A stretch of DNA of 64,000 nucleotides, from positions 1-64,000 of the forward strand of contig NZ_LJPW01000042.1 in NCBI RefSeq assembly GCF_001400735.1, given 5' to 3'. A program made the translations under genes and the position numbers. This document shows, in pieces, positions 22,008 through 36,389 of this stretch. Origin of the DNA: Pseudomonas caricapapayae. Its GTDB lineage: Bacteria > Pseudomonadota > Gammaproteobacteria > Pseudomonadales > Pseudomonadaceae. Below the pieces are notes generated by a model. That model did no database searches, was not told the DNA's origin, and was given only the letters and a program-made list of their open reading frames with translations. Position 1 is the first letter of the stretch. Each line of letters opens with the position of its first letter.

Positions 22008-23333
22008 TCAGTGGAATTGCTCCTCTTCGGTCGAGCCAGTCAGCGCGGTTACCGAGGACACGCCGCCCTGGATCACTGTGGTCATGTCATCGAAATAGCC
22101 GGTGCCCACTTCCTGCTGGTGAGCGACAAAGGTGTAGCCCTTGGCAGCGTCGGCGAACTCCTGTTCCTGCAGTTTCACGTAGGCAGTCATGTCATTGCGG
22201 GCATAGTCGTGGGCCAGATTGAACATGCTGTGCCACATGTTATGGATGCCTGCCAGAGTGATGAACTGATGCTTGTAGCCCATGGCCGAAAGCTCGCGCT
22301 GAAACCTGGCGATGGTCGCGTCGTCGAGGTTTTTCTTCCAGTTGAAGGAAGGCGAGCAGTTGTAGGAAAGCAGCTGGTCCGGGTATTCCTTCTTGATGGC
22401 CTCGGCAAAGCGCCGTGCTTCATCCAGGTCCGGTTTGGCGGTTTCACACCAGATCAGATCCGCATAGGGCGCGTAAGCCAGGCCGCGTGAGATGGCCTGA
22501 TCAAGACCTGCACGGACCTTGTAGAACCCTTCATGAGTCCGCTCGCCTGTCACGAATGGCTTATCGTACGGGTCGCAATCGGAGGTCAGCAGATCTGCAG
22601 CGTTGGCGTCTGTTCTTGCCAGAATAATCGTCGGCACACCGGCCACGTCAGCGGCAAGCCGGGCGGCGACCAGCTTCTGGACCGCTTCCTGAGTCGGAAC
22701 CAGAACTTTGCCGCCCATGTGCCCGCATTTCTTCACTGATGCCAACTGATCTTCGAAATGCACCCCGGCAGCACCCGCTTCGATCATGCTCTTCATCAGT
22801 TCGTAAGCATTGAGCACACCGCCGAATCCGGCCTCGGCGTCTGCCACGATCGGTGCGAAATAGTCGATATAGCCTTCGTCACCCGGGGCTTTGCCGGCTT
22901 TCCACTGGATCTGGTCAGCACGGCGGAACGAGTTGTTGATACGCTTGACCACGGTTGGCACTGAGTCGACCGGGTACAGCGACTGATCCGGGTACATTGA
23001 TTCGGCAGAGTTGTTGTCGGCAGCGACCTGCCAGCCAGACAGGTAGATGGCCTGAATGCCGGCCTTGACCTGCTGAACGGCCTGACCGCCTGTAAGAGCG
23101 CCCATGCAATTGACGAAATCCTTGTCCGGTCGGAAGGATGGCTTCGCACCCTGGGTCACCAGATTCCAGAGTTTGTCTGCACCCAGTCTCGCGAAGGTAT
23201 GTTCGGGTTGGACCGAGCCGCGCAGGCGGACCACATCTGCTGCGGAATAAGTACGGGTCACGTCTTTCCAGCGCGGATTTTCAGCCCAGTCTTTCTCGAG
23301 AGCCGCTATTTGTTGTTCGCGTGTCAGTGCCAT
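22008..23333 (-). CDS. aceA: Isocitrate lyase
   Basis: AceA splits isocitrate into glyoxylate and succinate, the first glyoxylate-shunt step needed for growth on acetate or fatty acids. The 441-residue product has the signature KKCGH at 201-205 with catalytic Cys203, and metal-binding acidic residues in [12 protein letters not shown] (about 161-172). The length fits the proteobacterial 430-440-residue class. AGAGG precedes the ATG by nine bases. It stands alone between two long intergenic regions. Its placement within this stretch beside idh sets the two branch-point isocitrate enzymes about 7 kb apart. Confidence 0.97.
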   Translation of the reverse strand: MALTREQQIAALEKDWAENPRWKDVTRTYSAADVVRLRGSVQPEHTFARLGADKLWNLVTQGAKPSFRPDKDFVNCMGALTGGQAVQQVKAGIQAIYLSGWQVAADNNSAESMYPDQSLYPVDSVPTVVKRINNSFRRADQIQWKAGKAPGDEGYIDYFAPIVADAEAGFGGVLNAYELMKSMIEAGAAGVHFEDQLASVKKCGHMGGKVLVPTQEAVQKLVAARLAADVAGVPTIILARTDANAADLLTSDCDPYDKPFVTGERTHEGFYKVRAGLDQAISRGLAYAPYADLIWCETAKPDLDEARRFAEAIKKEYPDQLLSYNCSPSFNWKKNLDDATIARFQRELSAMGYKHQFITLAGIHNMWHSMFNLAHDYARNDMTAYVKLQEQEFADAAKGYTFVAHQQEVGTGYFDDMTTVIQGGVSSVTALTGSTEEEQFH

Positions 23334-23861
23334 GGTGATAAACCTCTAGAAGTAGGTCTCGTTGGAAAGTCCTGCTCCGCCAATACGCCCTGTTTATCGA
23401 AGGCACTGTAGATGGCTGCTCGCTGTTTCGAGGTCTTGCGTGAGGCCGCACTTGATGTGGGTCGCGACGGATGAACGATGTGCTCAAGGGGGGAGCGGGT
23501 GTCCGGACACGATGCTGTCAGGTGGACAGTCGGGCCTGCAGTAGCGTTGTTCACCACCGTCAGCCTTGCCAGGTTACCGTTTACGCTTCCGTCCCTCGGG
23601 ACAACTTCGTTCCAGTCGCAACCTCGTCAAACTGCCTTGTGGGCGGTACGGACACGAACCGGCTCTGGTGGGTGGGTGAGAGCGGCGATTCGAAGGCTCT
23701 TTGCAAAGCCTCTGATTAGCGGGAGCGAGGCAATCATGCCTCGCACATTGAGGGTCGTCAAACGTTTTGTAGTGATTTTTTCAAGTCACTACATATTCGC
23801 GTAAAGCCGACTGGTCAGTCACCAAAAGGCCCGCAGGTGCTGGGTTTCAGGTCAGCGCAGG
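23334..23861. other. Long aceA upstream region with an 8-bp inverted repeat
   Basis: There is no supported gene in 528 bases. Open frames around 23471-23804 on the plus strand lack a ribosome-binding site and give compositionally odd products. A perfect inverted repeat TGTAGTGA (23768-23775) and TCACTACA (23786-23793) with a T-rich 10-base spacer is the only structured element; it may be an operator or a weak terminator of a short transcript. Confidence 0.5.
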
Positions 23862-24605
23862 CTAATCAAGGGTTTCGACCTTCACACGTAAAATCATGTC
23901 GTCCCTGCCCTGTGTGGAATAGCGTTGCGCCAGCCCTCTCTGATCGGCAACGGATTGATCGCTGTTGCTCGCCAGTGTGATCCATTCTCCGAGTCGTCCG
24001 CTGACCTGGCTGTCGGTGCTTTGCACCTTGATAGCGTCAGGCCGTTCCTGGCTCATACGGTCATGATTGGTGCTGATATTCAGGTGGACGGTATCGCCGG
24101 TCACACTGGCGGTCACGTAAAACCCCTGGGTCACATTGCGATATTCAGTGTTGTTCTGCGAGTAGCCGTAGGAGTCCGTGGAAGAAGACGTCAGCGGAAC
24201 GCTTTGGCCGATCTGGATAAGCGCAGGCGTGCCTTCACTCGTCTGCACCTGTTGCACGCCGCCTTCACGGCTGGCCGTGCCGTATTCTATGACGCGTGAT
24301 CCGCCGCTATTGCGCGTTGCGTTATCGCTGGTATCGACACTGATCAACAGGCGTTTTGGCGCGATGTCCAGCTGTGAAATCAGGGCGCGAAGCTCTTCGA
24401 TCTTGCGTGACTCTGCGTTGACGATCAGTTGATTGCCATAAGCGCTGACCGAGCCTTCGGTACCCAGAAAAGATTTGGCGACCGGTAGCAGATCGGCACT
24501 GGTGCGGTAGTTGAGCGGGACGACTTCGGTCGCCGCGAGGCTATGAGCGCTGAATACGATCAGCATTGAGGTGAGCGCTGCATTGAGCAAGTTACGTACT
24601 GACAT
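23862..24605 (-). CDS. Secretin N-terminal (short-domain) periplasmic protein
   Basis: A 247-residue exported protein. Residues 1-25 are a signal peptide (ending SLA-A). Residues about 26-85 resemble the NolW/secretin N domain: VVPLNYRTSADLLPVAKSFL, then GNQLIVNAESRKIEELRALI and QLDIAPKRLLISV. This is followed by a Ser/Thr/Asn-rich stretch and a beta-rich part, but there is no secretin pore-forming domain. It is therefore a stand-alone relative of type II/IV secretin periplasmic domains. I chose the ATG at 24605 because GGAG is seven bases upstream; an ATG two codons earlier is too close to it. No secretion genes are adjacent and its role is unknown. Confidence 0.7.
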   Translation of the reverse strand: MSVRNLLNAALTSMLIVFSAHSLAATEVVPLNYRTSADLLPVAKSFLGTEGSVSAYGNQLIVNAESRKIEELRALISQLDIAPKRLLISVDTSDNATRNSGGSRVIEYGTASREGGVQQVQTSEGTPALIQIGQSVPLTSSSTDSYGYSQNNTEYRNVTQGFYVTASVTGDTVHLNISTNHDRMSQERPDAIKVQSTDSQVSGRLGEWITLASNSDQSVADQRGLAQRYSTQGRDDMILRVKVETLD

Positions 24606-24791
24606 GTTCATTCTCCGCGGTAGGCGCGTAAAGCATGAGTTTGCCACTGTGTCGGCTGCATGCAATCAAGCTGGATGGTGAGGCATAAAAATGCCCTGCC
24701 GTTTTTCGCTCCGACCTCGGTAGTGGCGAGTGAAAAAGGGCAGGGCGATCATTATGTAGTGCCTCGATAAGCGCCTACACAAACACACCGA

Positions 24792-25214
24792 TCACGCTTC
24801 GCGAAGCATATCGACATGCGGTAGACCGGCTTCGAGGAATTCGTCGCTGATAACCGAAAAACCGAAGCGCTGATAAAACTCTACCGCCTGTACTTGCGCG
24901 CTGAGCTTGAGCGGTTTGAGCCCGCGCTGTTCGGCCTCGTGAATCACCGCGCGAAGCAGGGCTTCACCGACCTTCAGGCCGCGCCAGTCCTTGAGGACTG
25001 ACAGTCGCCCGATTTCACCGTCCGGTAGCAGGCGGGCAGTACCGACTGCGTACTCGCCTTCATAAGCGAGAAAGTGCACCGCACCTGCGTCTTCGGCATC
25101 CCATTCGAGCTCCGGCGGCACCGATTGCTCGGCGATAAATACCGAGTCGCGTATGCGCCGGATGTCGGCATTGTTCTTCTGCCATTGTGCGACAGCTACA
25201 GTGACTTTATTCAT
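24792..25214 (-). CDS. GNAT family N-acetyltransferase
   Basis: A 140-residue single-domain acetyltransferase. It has the GNAT core: VFIAEQSVPPELEWD near the N terminus, the beta4 strand EIGRLSVLKDWRGLKVGEALL with the acetyl-CoA pyrophosphate loop (RGLKVG), and EFYQRFGFSVISDEF. Its ATG lies inside the roxA 3' end (ATGAATAA), so it is coupled to the ribosomal-protein hydroxylase. The substrate is unknown; GNATs of this size may acetylate small amines or ribosomal proteins, and the coupling to RoxA makes a translation-linked target a reasonable guess only. Confidence 0.85.
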   Translation of the reverse strand: MNKVTVAVAQWQKNNADIRRIRDSVFIAEQSVPPELEWDAEDAGAVHFLAYEGEYAVGTARLLPDGEIGRLSVLKDWRGLKVGEALLRAVIHEAEQRGLKPLKLSAQVQAVEFYQRFGFSVISDEFLEAGLPHVDMLREA

Positions 25215-26373
25215 CGGCAAATCCCAGGCTTCCTTGTTTTACGAGTTCGCAAAGCAGACTGCGTCCATCGTCGTCAGCCAACCATTGGCTGAGATTTTCA
25301 CTGTGCAGGGCGTCGGCGGCACAGATGAGTTTGAGCAGTTCGCGCAGGCTGCCCGGTAGCAGGCGACTCTGGCCACTGGCAAACAGTAGCAGATCGTCGT
25401 CAACTTCAGACCAGGCCAGCCTTGCGCTCGGGTTACGAATCAGCACTGCACCCTGTTCGAGACTTTCGAGGAGGTCGTCTTCTTCCAGTTCCGGTCCGGT
25501 GACCAGCTCCGGGTAGCGCGGTTCGGTCATGAACTGGCCAAACCAGGTCAGCAGCAGACGCTCGTCACTCATATGTTCTGTCAGCAGCGCCTTGAGGCGG
25601 TCGAGCGCGTCGTGCTGGATCTGATGGGGATCACTGACCGGCTGGGCGTCGGCGTCGGTGTAACGCTCCTCATCCGGGATGAACTGGCTGAGAAAATCGG
25701 TGAAATGAGTCAGGACCTCGGCAGCGCTTGGCGCGCGGAAACCGACCGAGTAGGTCAGGCAGTCGTCGACGGCAATGCCGCAGTGAGCCAGTCGGGGAGG
25801 CAGGTAAAGCATGTCGCCCGGTTCCAGTGTCCACTCTTCGGTTTTTTCGAATTCGGCAAGGATGCGCAGGTCGGCATGCTGGAGCAGCGGGCTTTCTGCA
25901 TCGCACATCTGGCCGATCTGCCAGTGACGCTTGCCATGCCCTTGAAGCAGGAAGACGTCATAGTTGTCGAAATGCGGGCCTACGCTGCCGCCAGGCGCGG
26001 CGTAGCTGATCATCACATCGTCAATGCGCCAGCTTGGCAGAAAGCGAAAGTTTTCCAGCAGTTCACTGACTTCCGGAACGAACTGATCCACAGCCTGAAC
26101 CAGAAGGGTCCAGTCGCGCTCGGGCAGTTTGCTGAATTCATCCTCGGCGAAAGGGCCTCGGCGCAGCTCCCAGGGACGTTCACCGTTTTCGAGAACCAGG
26201 CGTGATTCGACTTCCTCCTCCAGAGCAAGGCCGGCAAGCTCGTCCGCATCGATCGGGCTTTGAAAGTCCGGCAGAGCCTGGCGGATCAGCAGCGGTTTTT
26301 TCTGCCAGTAGTCACGCAGAAAAACGCGTGCGCTGATGCCGCCCAGAAGTTGCAGAGGAATATCAGGATTCAT
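25207..26373 (-). CDS. roxA: JmjC/cupin ribosomal protein uL16 arginine hydroxylase RoxA (YcfD)
   Basis: A 388-residue Fe(II)/2-oxoglutarate oxygenase of the YcfD family, which hydroxylates an arginine of ribosomal protein uL16. The iron triad is visible as His134 and Asp136 (GPHFDNYDVF) and His197 (PRLAHCG), inside a double-stranded beta-helix; the N terminus FLRDYWQKKPLLIRQA is the family entry motif, and the C-terminal part (about 215-388) is the dimerisation and winged-helix region. I chose ATG 26373 with AAGG eight bases upstream; the frame extends 16 codons further without family similarity. It overlaps the GNAT gene. Confidence 0.92.
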   Translation of the reverse strand: MNPDIPLQLLGGISARVFLRDYWQKKPLLIRQALPDFQSPIDADELAGLALEEEVESRLVLENGERPWELRRGPFAEDEFSKLPERDWTLLVQAVDQFVPEVSELLENFRFLPSWRIDDVMISYAAPGGSVGPHFDNYDVFLLQGHGKRHWQIGQMCDAESPLLQHADLRILAEFEKTEEWTLEPGDMLYLPPRLAHCGIAVDDCLTYSVGFRAPSAAEVLTHFTDFLSQFIPDEERYTDADAQPVSDPHQIQHDALDRLKALLTEHMSDERLLLTWFGQFMTEPRYPELVTGPELEEDDLLESLEQGAVLIRNPSARLAWSEVDDDLLLFASGQSRLLPGSLRELLKLICAADALHSENLSQWLADDDGRSLLCELVKQGSLGFADE

Positions 26374-26391
26374 GTGTAAGCCCTTGAAATG

Positions 26392-26414
26392 AAAACGCCC
26401 GGCACAGCCGGGCG
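26392..26414 (-). terminator. Terminator of purB
   Basis: On the minus strand CGCCCGGC-TGT-GCCGGGCG is followed by TTTTC, 20 bases after the purB stop. Placed just before the roxA start, it separates the two transcription units. Confidence 0.85.
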
Positions 26415-26433
26415 TGTGCAATTTTTTTGCGTG

Positions 26434-27858
<1,425 letters not shown>

Positions 27859-27935
27859 TCAGTCGGACCGGAGCCCGCTGACCAGCGTAGACGGCGTCGT
27901 GCCTGAGGTGGTGAAGGTCATTGGTACGCGGCGGT

Positions 27936-28556
27936 TCAGCCGTGAAGCAATGGATAGAGTTCTTTCAACAGCTTGCGACGGCTGAACACCAATTGCCAGC
28001 GATGACCGCCAACTTGTCGCCACAGGCGAGCGGAGCGAATACCTGCCAGAAGGATGGCGCGAATCTTCGAAGCGTTGTTCGGTTGCTGAAGATTGCGCAT
28101 GTCACCCTGGACCTGAATGCGCTGGCGTAATGTGCTCAAGGTGTCCTGATACAGCGCGCCTGTCGCGGCAATCACGTTCTCGTGTGCCACGCCGAAATGC
28201 TCGACCTGGGACTGAATGACCGGGATGCGTTTGCCGATCACTTCGAGCAGGTCATCGCGCTTGGCCAATTGGCGTTCGAGCCCGAGCATCGACAGGGCGT
28301 AACGCAACGGTTCACGCTGCAGTGTGGCCGGGTCGCGTTCGAGGGCGCTGGCCATCGCTCGATAGCCTTCGTGCAGGTTAAGGTCATCGCCGCCATAGAC
28401 ATCCAGCGTATCTTTCGGGTCAACCACCAGCAGGCTGCCGAGCATGCAGCTCAGCGCCGCTTCGCTGACCTGACCGGTCTTGGCGATCCGGTCGACCAGC
28501 ACGGCGGCCTGGAATACGCCGCCCAACGCGATCAATTGTTCCTGAATCGGGGTCAT
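27936..28556 (-). CDS. hflD: High-frequency lysogenisation protein HflD homologue
   Basis: A 206-residue all-helical, membrane-associated protein of the HflD/YcfC family, known in E. coli for binding phage lambda CII; its normal cellular role is unclear. The sequence has the conserved [18 protein letters not shown] start, [12 protein letters not shown] and [29 protein letters not shown] helices. The ATG at 28556 overlaps the mnmA stop (TGATG) with AAGGA 10 bases upstream, so it is coupled to mnmA. The family assignment is secure by gene order. Confidence 0.92.
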   Translation of the reverse strand: MTPIQEQLIALGGVFQAAVLVDRIAKTGQVSEAALSCMLGSLLVVDPKDTLDVYGGDDLNLHEGYRAMASALERDPATLQREPLRYALSMLGLERQLAKRDDLLEVIGKRIPVIQSQVEHFGVAHENVIAATGALYQDTLSTLRQRIQVQGDMRNLQQPNNASKIRAILLAGIRSARLWRQVGGHRWQLVFSRRKLLKELYPLLHG

Positions 28557-29686
28557 CAACGCTTGTCCTTGCTGGTCCAGGGCTCGGCAATTTCGATCAC
28601 GCCGCCGCCCAGACAGATTTCGCCATCGTAGAACACCACTGACTGGCCGGGTGTTACAGCGCGTTGCGGGTCATCGAACGTGGCTCGGTAGCCGTCAGCA
28701 GTCTTTTCCAGCGTGCATGGCTGGTCGCCCTGACGATAGCGGACTTTTGCCGTGAGCCTGCGCGGGCTGCTCAGATCAACCGGGTTGACCCAGTAGATCT
28801 CCGAAGAAACCAGAGCGCGGGAAAACAGCCACGGATGGTCGTTGCCCTGGCCAACGATCAATTCATTGTCGTCCAGGTCCTTGACCAGTACGTACCACGG
28901 GTCATCGCCGGCATCCTTGAGGCCGCCAATGCCCAGACCCTGGCGCTGACCGATGGTGTGATACATCAGGCCGCTGTGACGGCCGATGACTTCGCCTTCT
29001 GTGGTCTTGATTTCGCCGGGCTGGGCGGGCAGGTACTGGCGCAGGAAATCCGTGAAACGGCGCTCGCCAATGAAGCAGATCCCGGTGGAATCCTTCTTTT
29101 TGGCAGTAGCCAGGCCGTGTTTTTCAGCGATGGCACGTACTTCCGGTTTTTCCAGCTCGCCAACCGGGAACAGCGTCCTGGCAATCTGTTCGCCGCCGAC
29201 GGCGTGCAGGAAGTAACTCTGGTCCTTGTTCGGGTCCAGGCCCTTGAGCAGTTCCGTGCGGCCATCGATATCGCGGCGGCGCACATAGTGGCCGGTGGCG
29301 ATCAAATCGGCACCCAGCATCAATGCATAGTCAAGAAATGCCTTGAACTTGATTTCACGGTTGCAGAGGATGTCCGGGTTGGGCGTTCGTCCGGCCTTGT
29401 ACTCTTCCAGGAAATGCTCGAAGACATTGTCCCAGTACTCGGCAGCGAAGTTGGCTGTGTGCAGCTTGATGCCGATCTTGTCGCAAACGGCCTGGGCATC
29501 GGCCAGGTCTTCGCGGGCGGTGCAATATTCCGTTCCGTCGTCTTCTTCCCAGTTCTTCATGAACAAGCCTTCCACCTGATAACCCTGCTCCATGAGCAGT
29601 ACGGCGGAAACGGAAGAGTCCACGCCGCCGGACATGCCGACTATGACGCGCTTCATTTCTGAGTTCGAGGGGGCTGGATCACGCAT
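28556..29686 (-). CDS. mnmA: tRNA-specific 2-thiouridylase MnmA
   Basis: MnmA adenylates uridine 34 of Lys, Glu and Gln tRNAs and inserts sulfur delivered by the Tus relay. The 376-residue product has the PP-loop SGGVDSS (19-25), the [11 protein letters not shown] loop, the first catalytic cysteine in ILCNREIKF and the second in [12 protein letters not shown], and a C-terminal beta-barrel. An alternative ATG at 29656 would give 366 residues and keep every motif; neither start has a strong ribosome-binding site. The partner genes tusDCBE are at 48334-49721 in the same window. Confidence 0.95.
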   Translation of the reverse strand: MRDPAPSNSEMKRVIVGMSGGVDSSVSAVLLMEQGYQVEGLFMKNWEEDDGTEYCTAREDLADAQAVCDKIGIKLHTANFAAEYWDNVFEHFLEEYKAGRTPNPDILCNREIKFKAFLDYALMLGADLIATGHYVRRRDIDGRTELLKGLDPNKDQSYFLHAVGGEQIARTLFPVGELEKPEVRAIAEKHGLATAKKKDSTGICFIGERRFTDFLRQYLPAQPGEIKTTEGEVIGRHSGLMYHTIGQRQGLGIGGLKDAGDDPWYVLVKDLDDNELIVGQGNDHPWLFSRALVSSEIYWVNPVDLSSPRRLTAKVRYRQGDQPCTLEKTADGYRATFDDPQRAVTPGQSVVFYDGEICLGGGVIEIAEPWTSKDKR

Positions 29687-29746
29687 GGGGATTCAACGGC
29701 TGACCTGTAAAAGGACGCGATTCTATCAGGCTGAGGGCGTCGAGTC

Positions 29747-30193
29747 TCACGCCTTGTCGCGCAGCAGGTCGAGACTGAAATGTTCGGCATTGAGGTAATC
29801 GTCCAGGCAGCGCAGCACCAGTTCGCTGCGCCAGCGCTCCTGTTGGGCCAGCAGCTCGTCGCGAGTCAGCCAGACCGCGCCAACGATGCCCTCGTCCAGC
29901 TGATATTCGGGATTGTGTCGCAAGGCCTTCGCGGCGAAGCAGATACGCTGGTAGGTCACGCCATTGCTCGGCGCGGTGTAAAGGTAGATGCCCACCACGC
30001 CGCTCAATTCGACGTCCCAGCCTGTTTCCTCAAGGGTTTCACGTATTGCCGCGCGTTGCAGGCTTTCGTTCGGATCGAGGTGCCCGGCGGGTTGGTTGAG
30101 TACCGCGCGTCCACCTTTGATTTCCTCGACGAAAAGAAAGCGGCCTTGATCTTCGACGATGGTTGCGACGGTAACGTGGGCTTGCCAGGTCAT
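29747..30193 (-). CDS. nudJ: NUDIX phosphatase NudJ
   Basis: A 148-residue NUDIX hydrolase. The Nudix box is complete at about 37-59 (G-x5-E-x7-RE-x2-EE-x-G: G37, E43, R51-E52, E55-E56, G58). In E. coli NudJ (YmfB) hydrolyses thiamine pyrimidine and nucleoside pyrophosphates, and it lies next to mnmA-hflD-purB as here. There are 60 bases between its stop and the mnmA start, so it may share the transcript. Substrate range is not visible in the sequence. Confidence 0.9.
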   Translation of the reverse strand: MTWQAHVTVATIVEDQGRFLFVEEIKGGRAVLNQPAGHLDPNESLQRAAIRETLEETGWDVELSGVVGIYLYTAPSNGVTYQRICFAAKALRHNPEYQLDEGIVGAVWLTRDELLAQQERWRSELVLRCLDDYLNAEHFSLDLLRDKA

Positions 30194-30275
30194 GAAGTAG
30201 TCTCTCTGTCAGTTGATTTTGGCTGATTTCAGGCGTGCCATGCGGCATTACCTTGATTTGCCGTGCCATCAATGC

Positions 30276-30305
30276 AAAAGCCCCGGCGCGCAGGCCGGGG
30301 CTTTT
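30276..30305 (-). terminator. Terminator of idh
   Basis: AAAAGCCCCGGC and GCCGGGGCTTTT form a perfect 12-bp stem with a six-base loop, about 40 bases after the idh stop on the minus strand. It is symmetrical. Confidence 0.9.
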
Positions 30306-30345
30306 GGCTGGGCGACGCCGTATCGCGCCGCACCGCTCATGCCGT

Positions 30346-33148
<2,803 letters not shown>

Positions 33149-33424
33149 TCAAGCGTGTGCATGTGCGTGCTCATGTTGAGGCGCGGCATGCGTATCGGTT
33201 ACCGGCTCGCCTGTCCTGGCCAGCAGTGATGTGATATTCACTGCATGCAACCCTTTTGGTCCCTGAATAATCTCGAAATTGACCTGCTGGCCCGCTTTGA
33301 GGGTCTTGTAACCGTCCATATGGATGGCTGAATAGTGAGCGAACAGGTCCTCCGTCTTGCCGTCTTCGATTATGAACCCATAGCCTTTTGCGTTATTGAA
33401 CCACTTGACTTTTCCGCTGAGCAT
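33149..33424 (-). CDS. cspD: Cold-shock domain protein CspD
   Basis: A 91-residue nucleic-acid-binding protein with one cold-shock domain (1-67): RNP1 in KGYGFI (14-19) and RNP2 in LFAHYSAI. In E. coli CspD inhibits replication in stationary phase, and cspD is likewise divergent from clpS-clpA. The ATG at 33424 is eight bases after GAGGG, so it is preferred over ATG at 33430, which is only two bases after it. The tail after residue 68 is unusual, ending in a His/Ala-rich HEHAHAHA, which could bind metal or be disordered. Confidence 0.9.
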   Translation of the reverse strand: MLSGKVKWFNNAKGYGFIIEDGKTEDLFAHYSAIHMDGYKTLKAGQQVNFEIIQGPKGLHAVNITSLLARTGEPVTDTHAAPQHEHAHAHA

Positions 33425-33645
33425 CGCCATATCCCTCTGCAAAGGACTCCGTCAGGAGTATCATCCACTTCAATCCGCCTCGCCCCAAAAATTTTGGTTG
33501 ACTGCGCGGACCCTTTTTACCCAATGTGGGCTCTATTGTTTGTAACACCGTTTAGCTGATAGTCAAGGTCATGTGGCAGTCCGTTTGAAAACCGTCCAGA
33601 CTGCGACTGACTGTTCAATCCGCCCCCAAACGAACATTTCTTTCC

Positions 33646-34008
33646 ATGCATGCATTCAGCAAGATTCGACTAACATTCAATCAGGATGGTCCGCAGTCGC
33701 ATGAGGACGACTCGGCGGGTATCGCGGTGCAGGACGCCAAACCGACCCTGCAGGCCCCACCGATGTACAAGGTGGTTTTATTCAACGATGACTACACCCC
33801 GATGGATTTCGTTGTAGAAGTGCTCGAGGTGTTCTTTAACCTGAATCGTGAGCTGGCCACCAAAGTCATGCTGGCCGTCCATACAGAGGGACGGGCAGTC
33901 TGCGGATTGTTTACCCGTGACATCGCCGAGACCAAGGCGATGCAGGTCAATCAATACGCCAGGGAGAGCCAGCATCCGCTACTCTGTGAGATCGAGAAGG
34001 ACGGTTAA
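33646..34008 (+). CDS. clpS: ATP-dependent Clp protease adaptor ClpS
   Basis: ClpS binds N-end-rule substrates with Leu, Phe, Trp or Tyr N termini and hands them to ClpAP. The 120-residue product has a flexible N-terminal extension (1-38) and the ClpS core with [20 protein letters not shown], whose NDD and hydrophobic residues form the N-degron pocket, then [18 protein letters not shown]. There is no clear Shine-Dalgarno sequence before the ATG. It lies 30 bases before clpA and divergent from cspD. Confidence 0.95.
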   Translation: MHAFSKIRLTFNQDGPQSHEDDSAGIAVQDAKPTLQAPPMYKVVLFNDDYTPMDFVVEVLEVFFNLNRELATKVMLAVHTEGRAVCGLFTRDIAETKAMQVNQYARESQHPLLCEIEKDG

Positions 34009-34038
34009 ACGCCGACCACTTGGGTATGAGGTGAAGCT

Positions 34039-36312
34039 ATGTTAAACCGTGAGCTCGAAGTCACCCTCAATCTTGCCTTCAAGGAGGCACGTTCGAAGCG
34101 TCATGAGTTCATGACGGTCGAACACCTTCTGCTGGCTCTATTGGATAACGAGGCTGCAGCCACTGTCCTGCGTGCCTGCGGCGCAAACCTCGATAAACTC
34201 AAGCATGATCTGCAGGAGTTCATCGACTCCACCACCCCGCTGATCCCTGTACATGACGAGGATCGCGAGACACAACCGACGCTCGGGTTCCAGCGCGTGC
34301 TGCAACGGGCAGTCTTCCACGTGCAGAGCTCCGGCAAGCGCGAAGTGACCGGCGCCAACGTACTGGTTGCAATTTTCAGTGAGCAGGAAAGCCAGGCCGT
34401 ATTTCTGCTCAAGCAGCAGAGCGTGGCCCGGATTGATGTCGTCAACTATATCGCCCATGGTATTTCCAAGGTTCCTGGGCATGGCGAACACTCTTCTGAA
34501 GGTGAACAGGATATGCAGGACGACGAGGGCGGTGAAGCATCTTCCTCAGGCAATCCTCTGGATGCCTATGCCAGCAATCTGAACGAGTTGGCGCGCCAGG
34601 GGCGCATCGATCCGCTGGTCGGTCGCGAAAGCGAAGTCGAGCGTGTGGCTCAGATTCTCGCTCGTCGTCGCAAGAACAATCCGTTGCTGGTCGGTGAAGC
34701 GGGGGTCGGCAAGACGGCTATTGCCGAAGGTCTGGCCAAGCGCATCGTGGATAACCAGGTCCCTGATCTGCTTGCCAACAGTGTTGTCTACTCGCTTGAC
34801 CTGGGTGCCTTGCTGGCCGGGACCAAATACCGTGGCGATTTCGAGAAGCGTTTCAAGGCGCTGCTCAATGAGTTGCGCAAGCGTCCTCAGGCGATCCTGT
34901 TTATCGATGAGATCCACACAATCATCGGCGCTGGCGCAGCTTCCGGCGGGGTGATGGATGCGTCCAATCTGCTCAAGCCATTGCTGTCGTCTGGCGAGAT
35001 CCGCTGCATTGGCTCTACGACCTTTCAGGAATTTCGCGGAATTTTCGAAAAAGACCGCGCCTTGGCGCGTCGTTTCCAGAAAGTCGATGTGTCCGAGCCT
35101 TCGGTCGAGGACACCATCGGGATCCTGCGAGGCCTGAAAAGCCGTTTCGAGCAGCATCACAGTATCGAATACAGTGACGAGGCCCTGCGCGCCGCCGCCG
35201 AGCTCGCATCGCGCTATATCAACGACCGGCATATGCCGGACAAGGCTATCGATGTAATCGATGAAGCGGGGGCCTATCAGCGTCTGCAGCCTGTCGAGCA
35301 ACGCGTCAAGCGTATCGACGTGCCTCAGGTCGAAGACATCGTTGCCAAGATTGCGCGTATTCCGCCAAAACACGTCAATAGCTCCGACAAGGAACTGCTG
35401 CGTAACCTGGAGCGCGATCTGAAGCTCACCGTGTTTGGTCAGGATGCGGCCATCGACTCGTTGTCCACGGCTATCAAGCTTTCGCGTGCAGGCCTCAAGT
35501 CGCCTGACAAGCCGGTAGGTTCATTCCTGTTCGCGGGTCCTACCGGTGTCGGCAAGACCGAGGCGGCTCGCCAGCTGGCCAAGGCGCTGGGCGTCGAGCT
35601 GATTCGTTTCGACATGTCCGAATACATGGAGCGGCATACTGTTTCCCGTCTGATCGGCGCGCCTCCAGGCTACGTCGGTTTCGACCAGGGCGGTTTGTTG
35701 ACTGAAGCAATCACTCGCCAGCCACATTGTGTGTTGCTGCTCGATGAAATCGAAAAGGCCCACCCGGAAGTCTTCAACCTGCTTCTGCAGGTAATGGATC
35801 ACGGTACGCTGACCGATAACAACGGGCGCAAGGCTGATTTCCGCAATGTGATCGTGATCATGACTACCAACGCCGGGGCTGAGTCCGCTGCACGGGCTTC
35901 GATCGGATTCACGCATCAGGACCACTCGTCTGACGCGATGGAAGTGATCAAGAAGAGCTTCACGCCAGAGTTCCGCAACCGTCTGGACACCATCATTCAG
36001 TTTGGTCGCCTCAGTCACGAAGTCATCAAGAGCGTGGTCGACAAGTTCCTTACCGAGCTTCAGGCCCAGCTGGAAGACAAGCGTGTATTGCTCGAAGTGT
36101 CCGAGGCGGCGAGAAGCTGGCTGGCGCAGGGCGGTTATGACGCGGCAATGGGTGCCAGGCCGATGGCTCGCCTGATTCAGGACAAGATCAAGCGGCCACT
36201 TGCCGAAGAGATTCTGTTCGGCGAATTGTCAGAGCATGGCGGCGTGGTTCACATCGACATCAAGGATGGCGAGATCACCTTCGATTTCGAAACCACGGCA
36301 GAAATGGCCTGA
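34039..36312 (+). CDS. clpA: ATP-dependent Clp protease ATP-binding subunit ClpA
   Basis: ClpA unfolds substrates and feeds them into ClpP. The 757-residue product has a double Clp N domain (1-145), a first AAA+ module with Walker A GEAGVGKT (219-226), a second with Walker A GPTGVGKT (500-507) and Walker [13 protein letters not shown], and the ClpP-docking loop IGF in [15 protein letters not shown] (about 619). It lies 30 bases after clpS. A terminator follows. No clpP is in this window, as usual for Pseudomonas. Confidence 0.97.
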   Translation: MLNRELEVTLNLAFKEARSKRHEFMTVEHLLLALLDNEAAATVLRACGANLDKLKHDLQEFIDSTTPLIPVHDEDRETQPTLGFQRVLQRAVFHVQSSGKREVTGANVLVAIFSEQESQAVFLLKQQSVARIDVVNYIAHGISKVPGHGEHSSEGEQDMQDDEGGEASSSGNPLDAYASNLNELARQGRIDPLVGRESEVERVAQILARRRKNNPLLVGEAGVGKTAIAEGLAKRIVDNQVPDLLANSVVYSLDLGALLAGTKYRGDFEKRFKALLNELRKRPQAILFIDEIHTIIGAGAASGGVMDASNLLKPLLSSGEIRCIGSTTFQEFRGIFEKDRALARRFQKVDVSEPSVEDTIGILRGLKSRFEQHHSIEYSDEALRAAAELASRYINDRHMPDKAIDVIDEAGAYQRLQPVEQRVKRIDVPQVEDIVAKIARIPPKHVNSSDKELLRNLERDLKLTVFGQDAAIDSLSTAIKLSRAGLKSPDKPVGSFLFAGPTGVGKTEAARQLAKALGVELIRFDMSEYMERHTVSRLIGAPPGYVGFDQGGLLTEAITRQPHCVLLLDEIEKAHPEVFNLLLQVMDHGTLTDNNGRKADFRNVIVIMTTNAGAESAARASIGFTHQDHSSDAMEVIKKSFTPEFRNRLDTIIQFGRLSHEVIKSVVDKFLTELQAQLEDKRVLLEVSEAARSWLAQGGYDAAMGARPMARLIQDKIKRPLAEEILFGELSEHGGVVHIDIKDGEITFDFETTAEMA

Positions 36313-36389
36313 CGTCCGGAGCTTATCCCCGCATGGGTGGTAGATGCGGGGACAGGCCCGGGAAGCCAGCGGTATGCAACAGGCAAACA

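Noticed and set aside
23471..23804. Two short plus-strand open frames in the aceA upstream gap
   Set aside because: They overlap in different frames, have no ribosome-binding site and encode no recognisable motif, so the region was left as non-coding.
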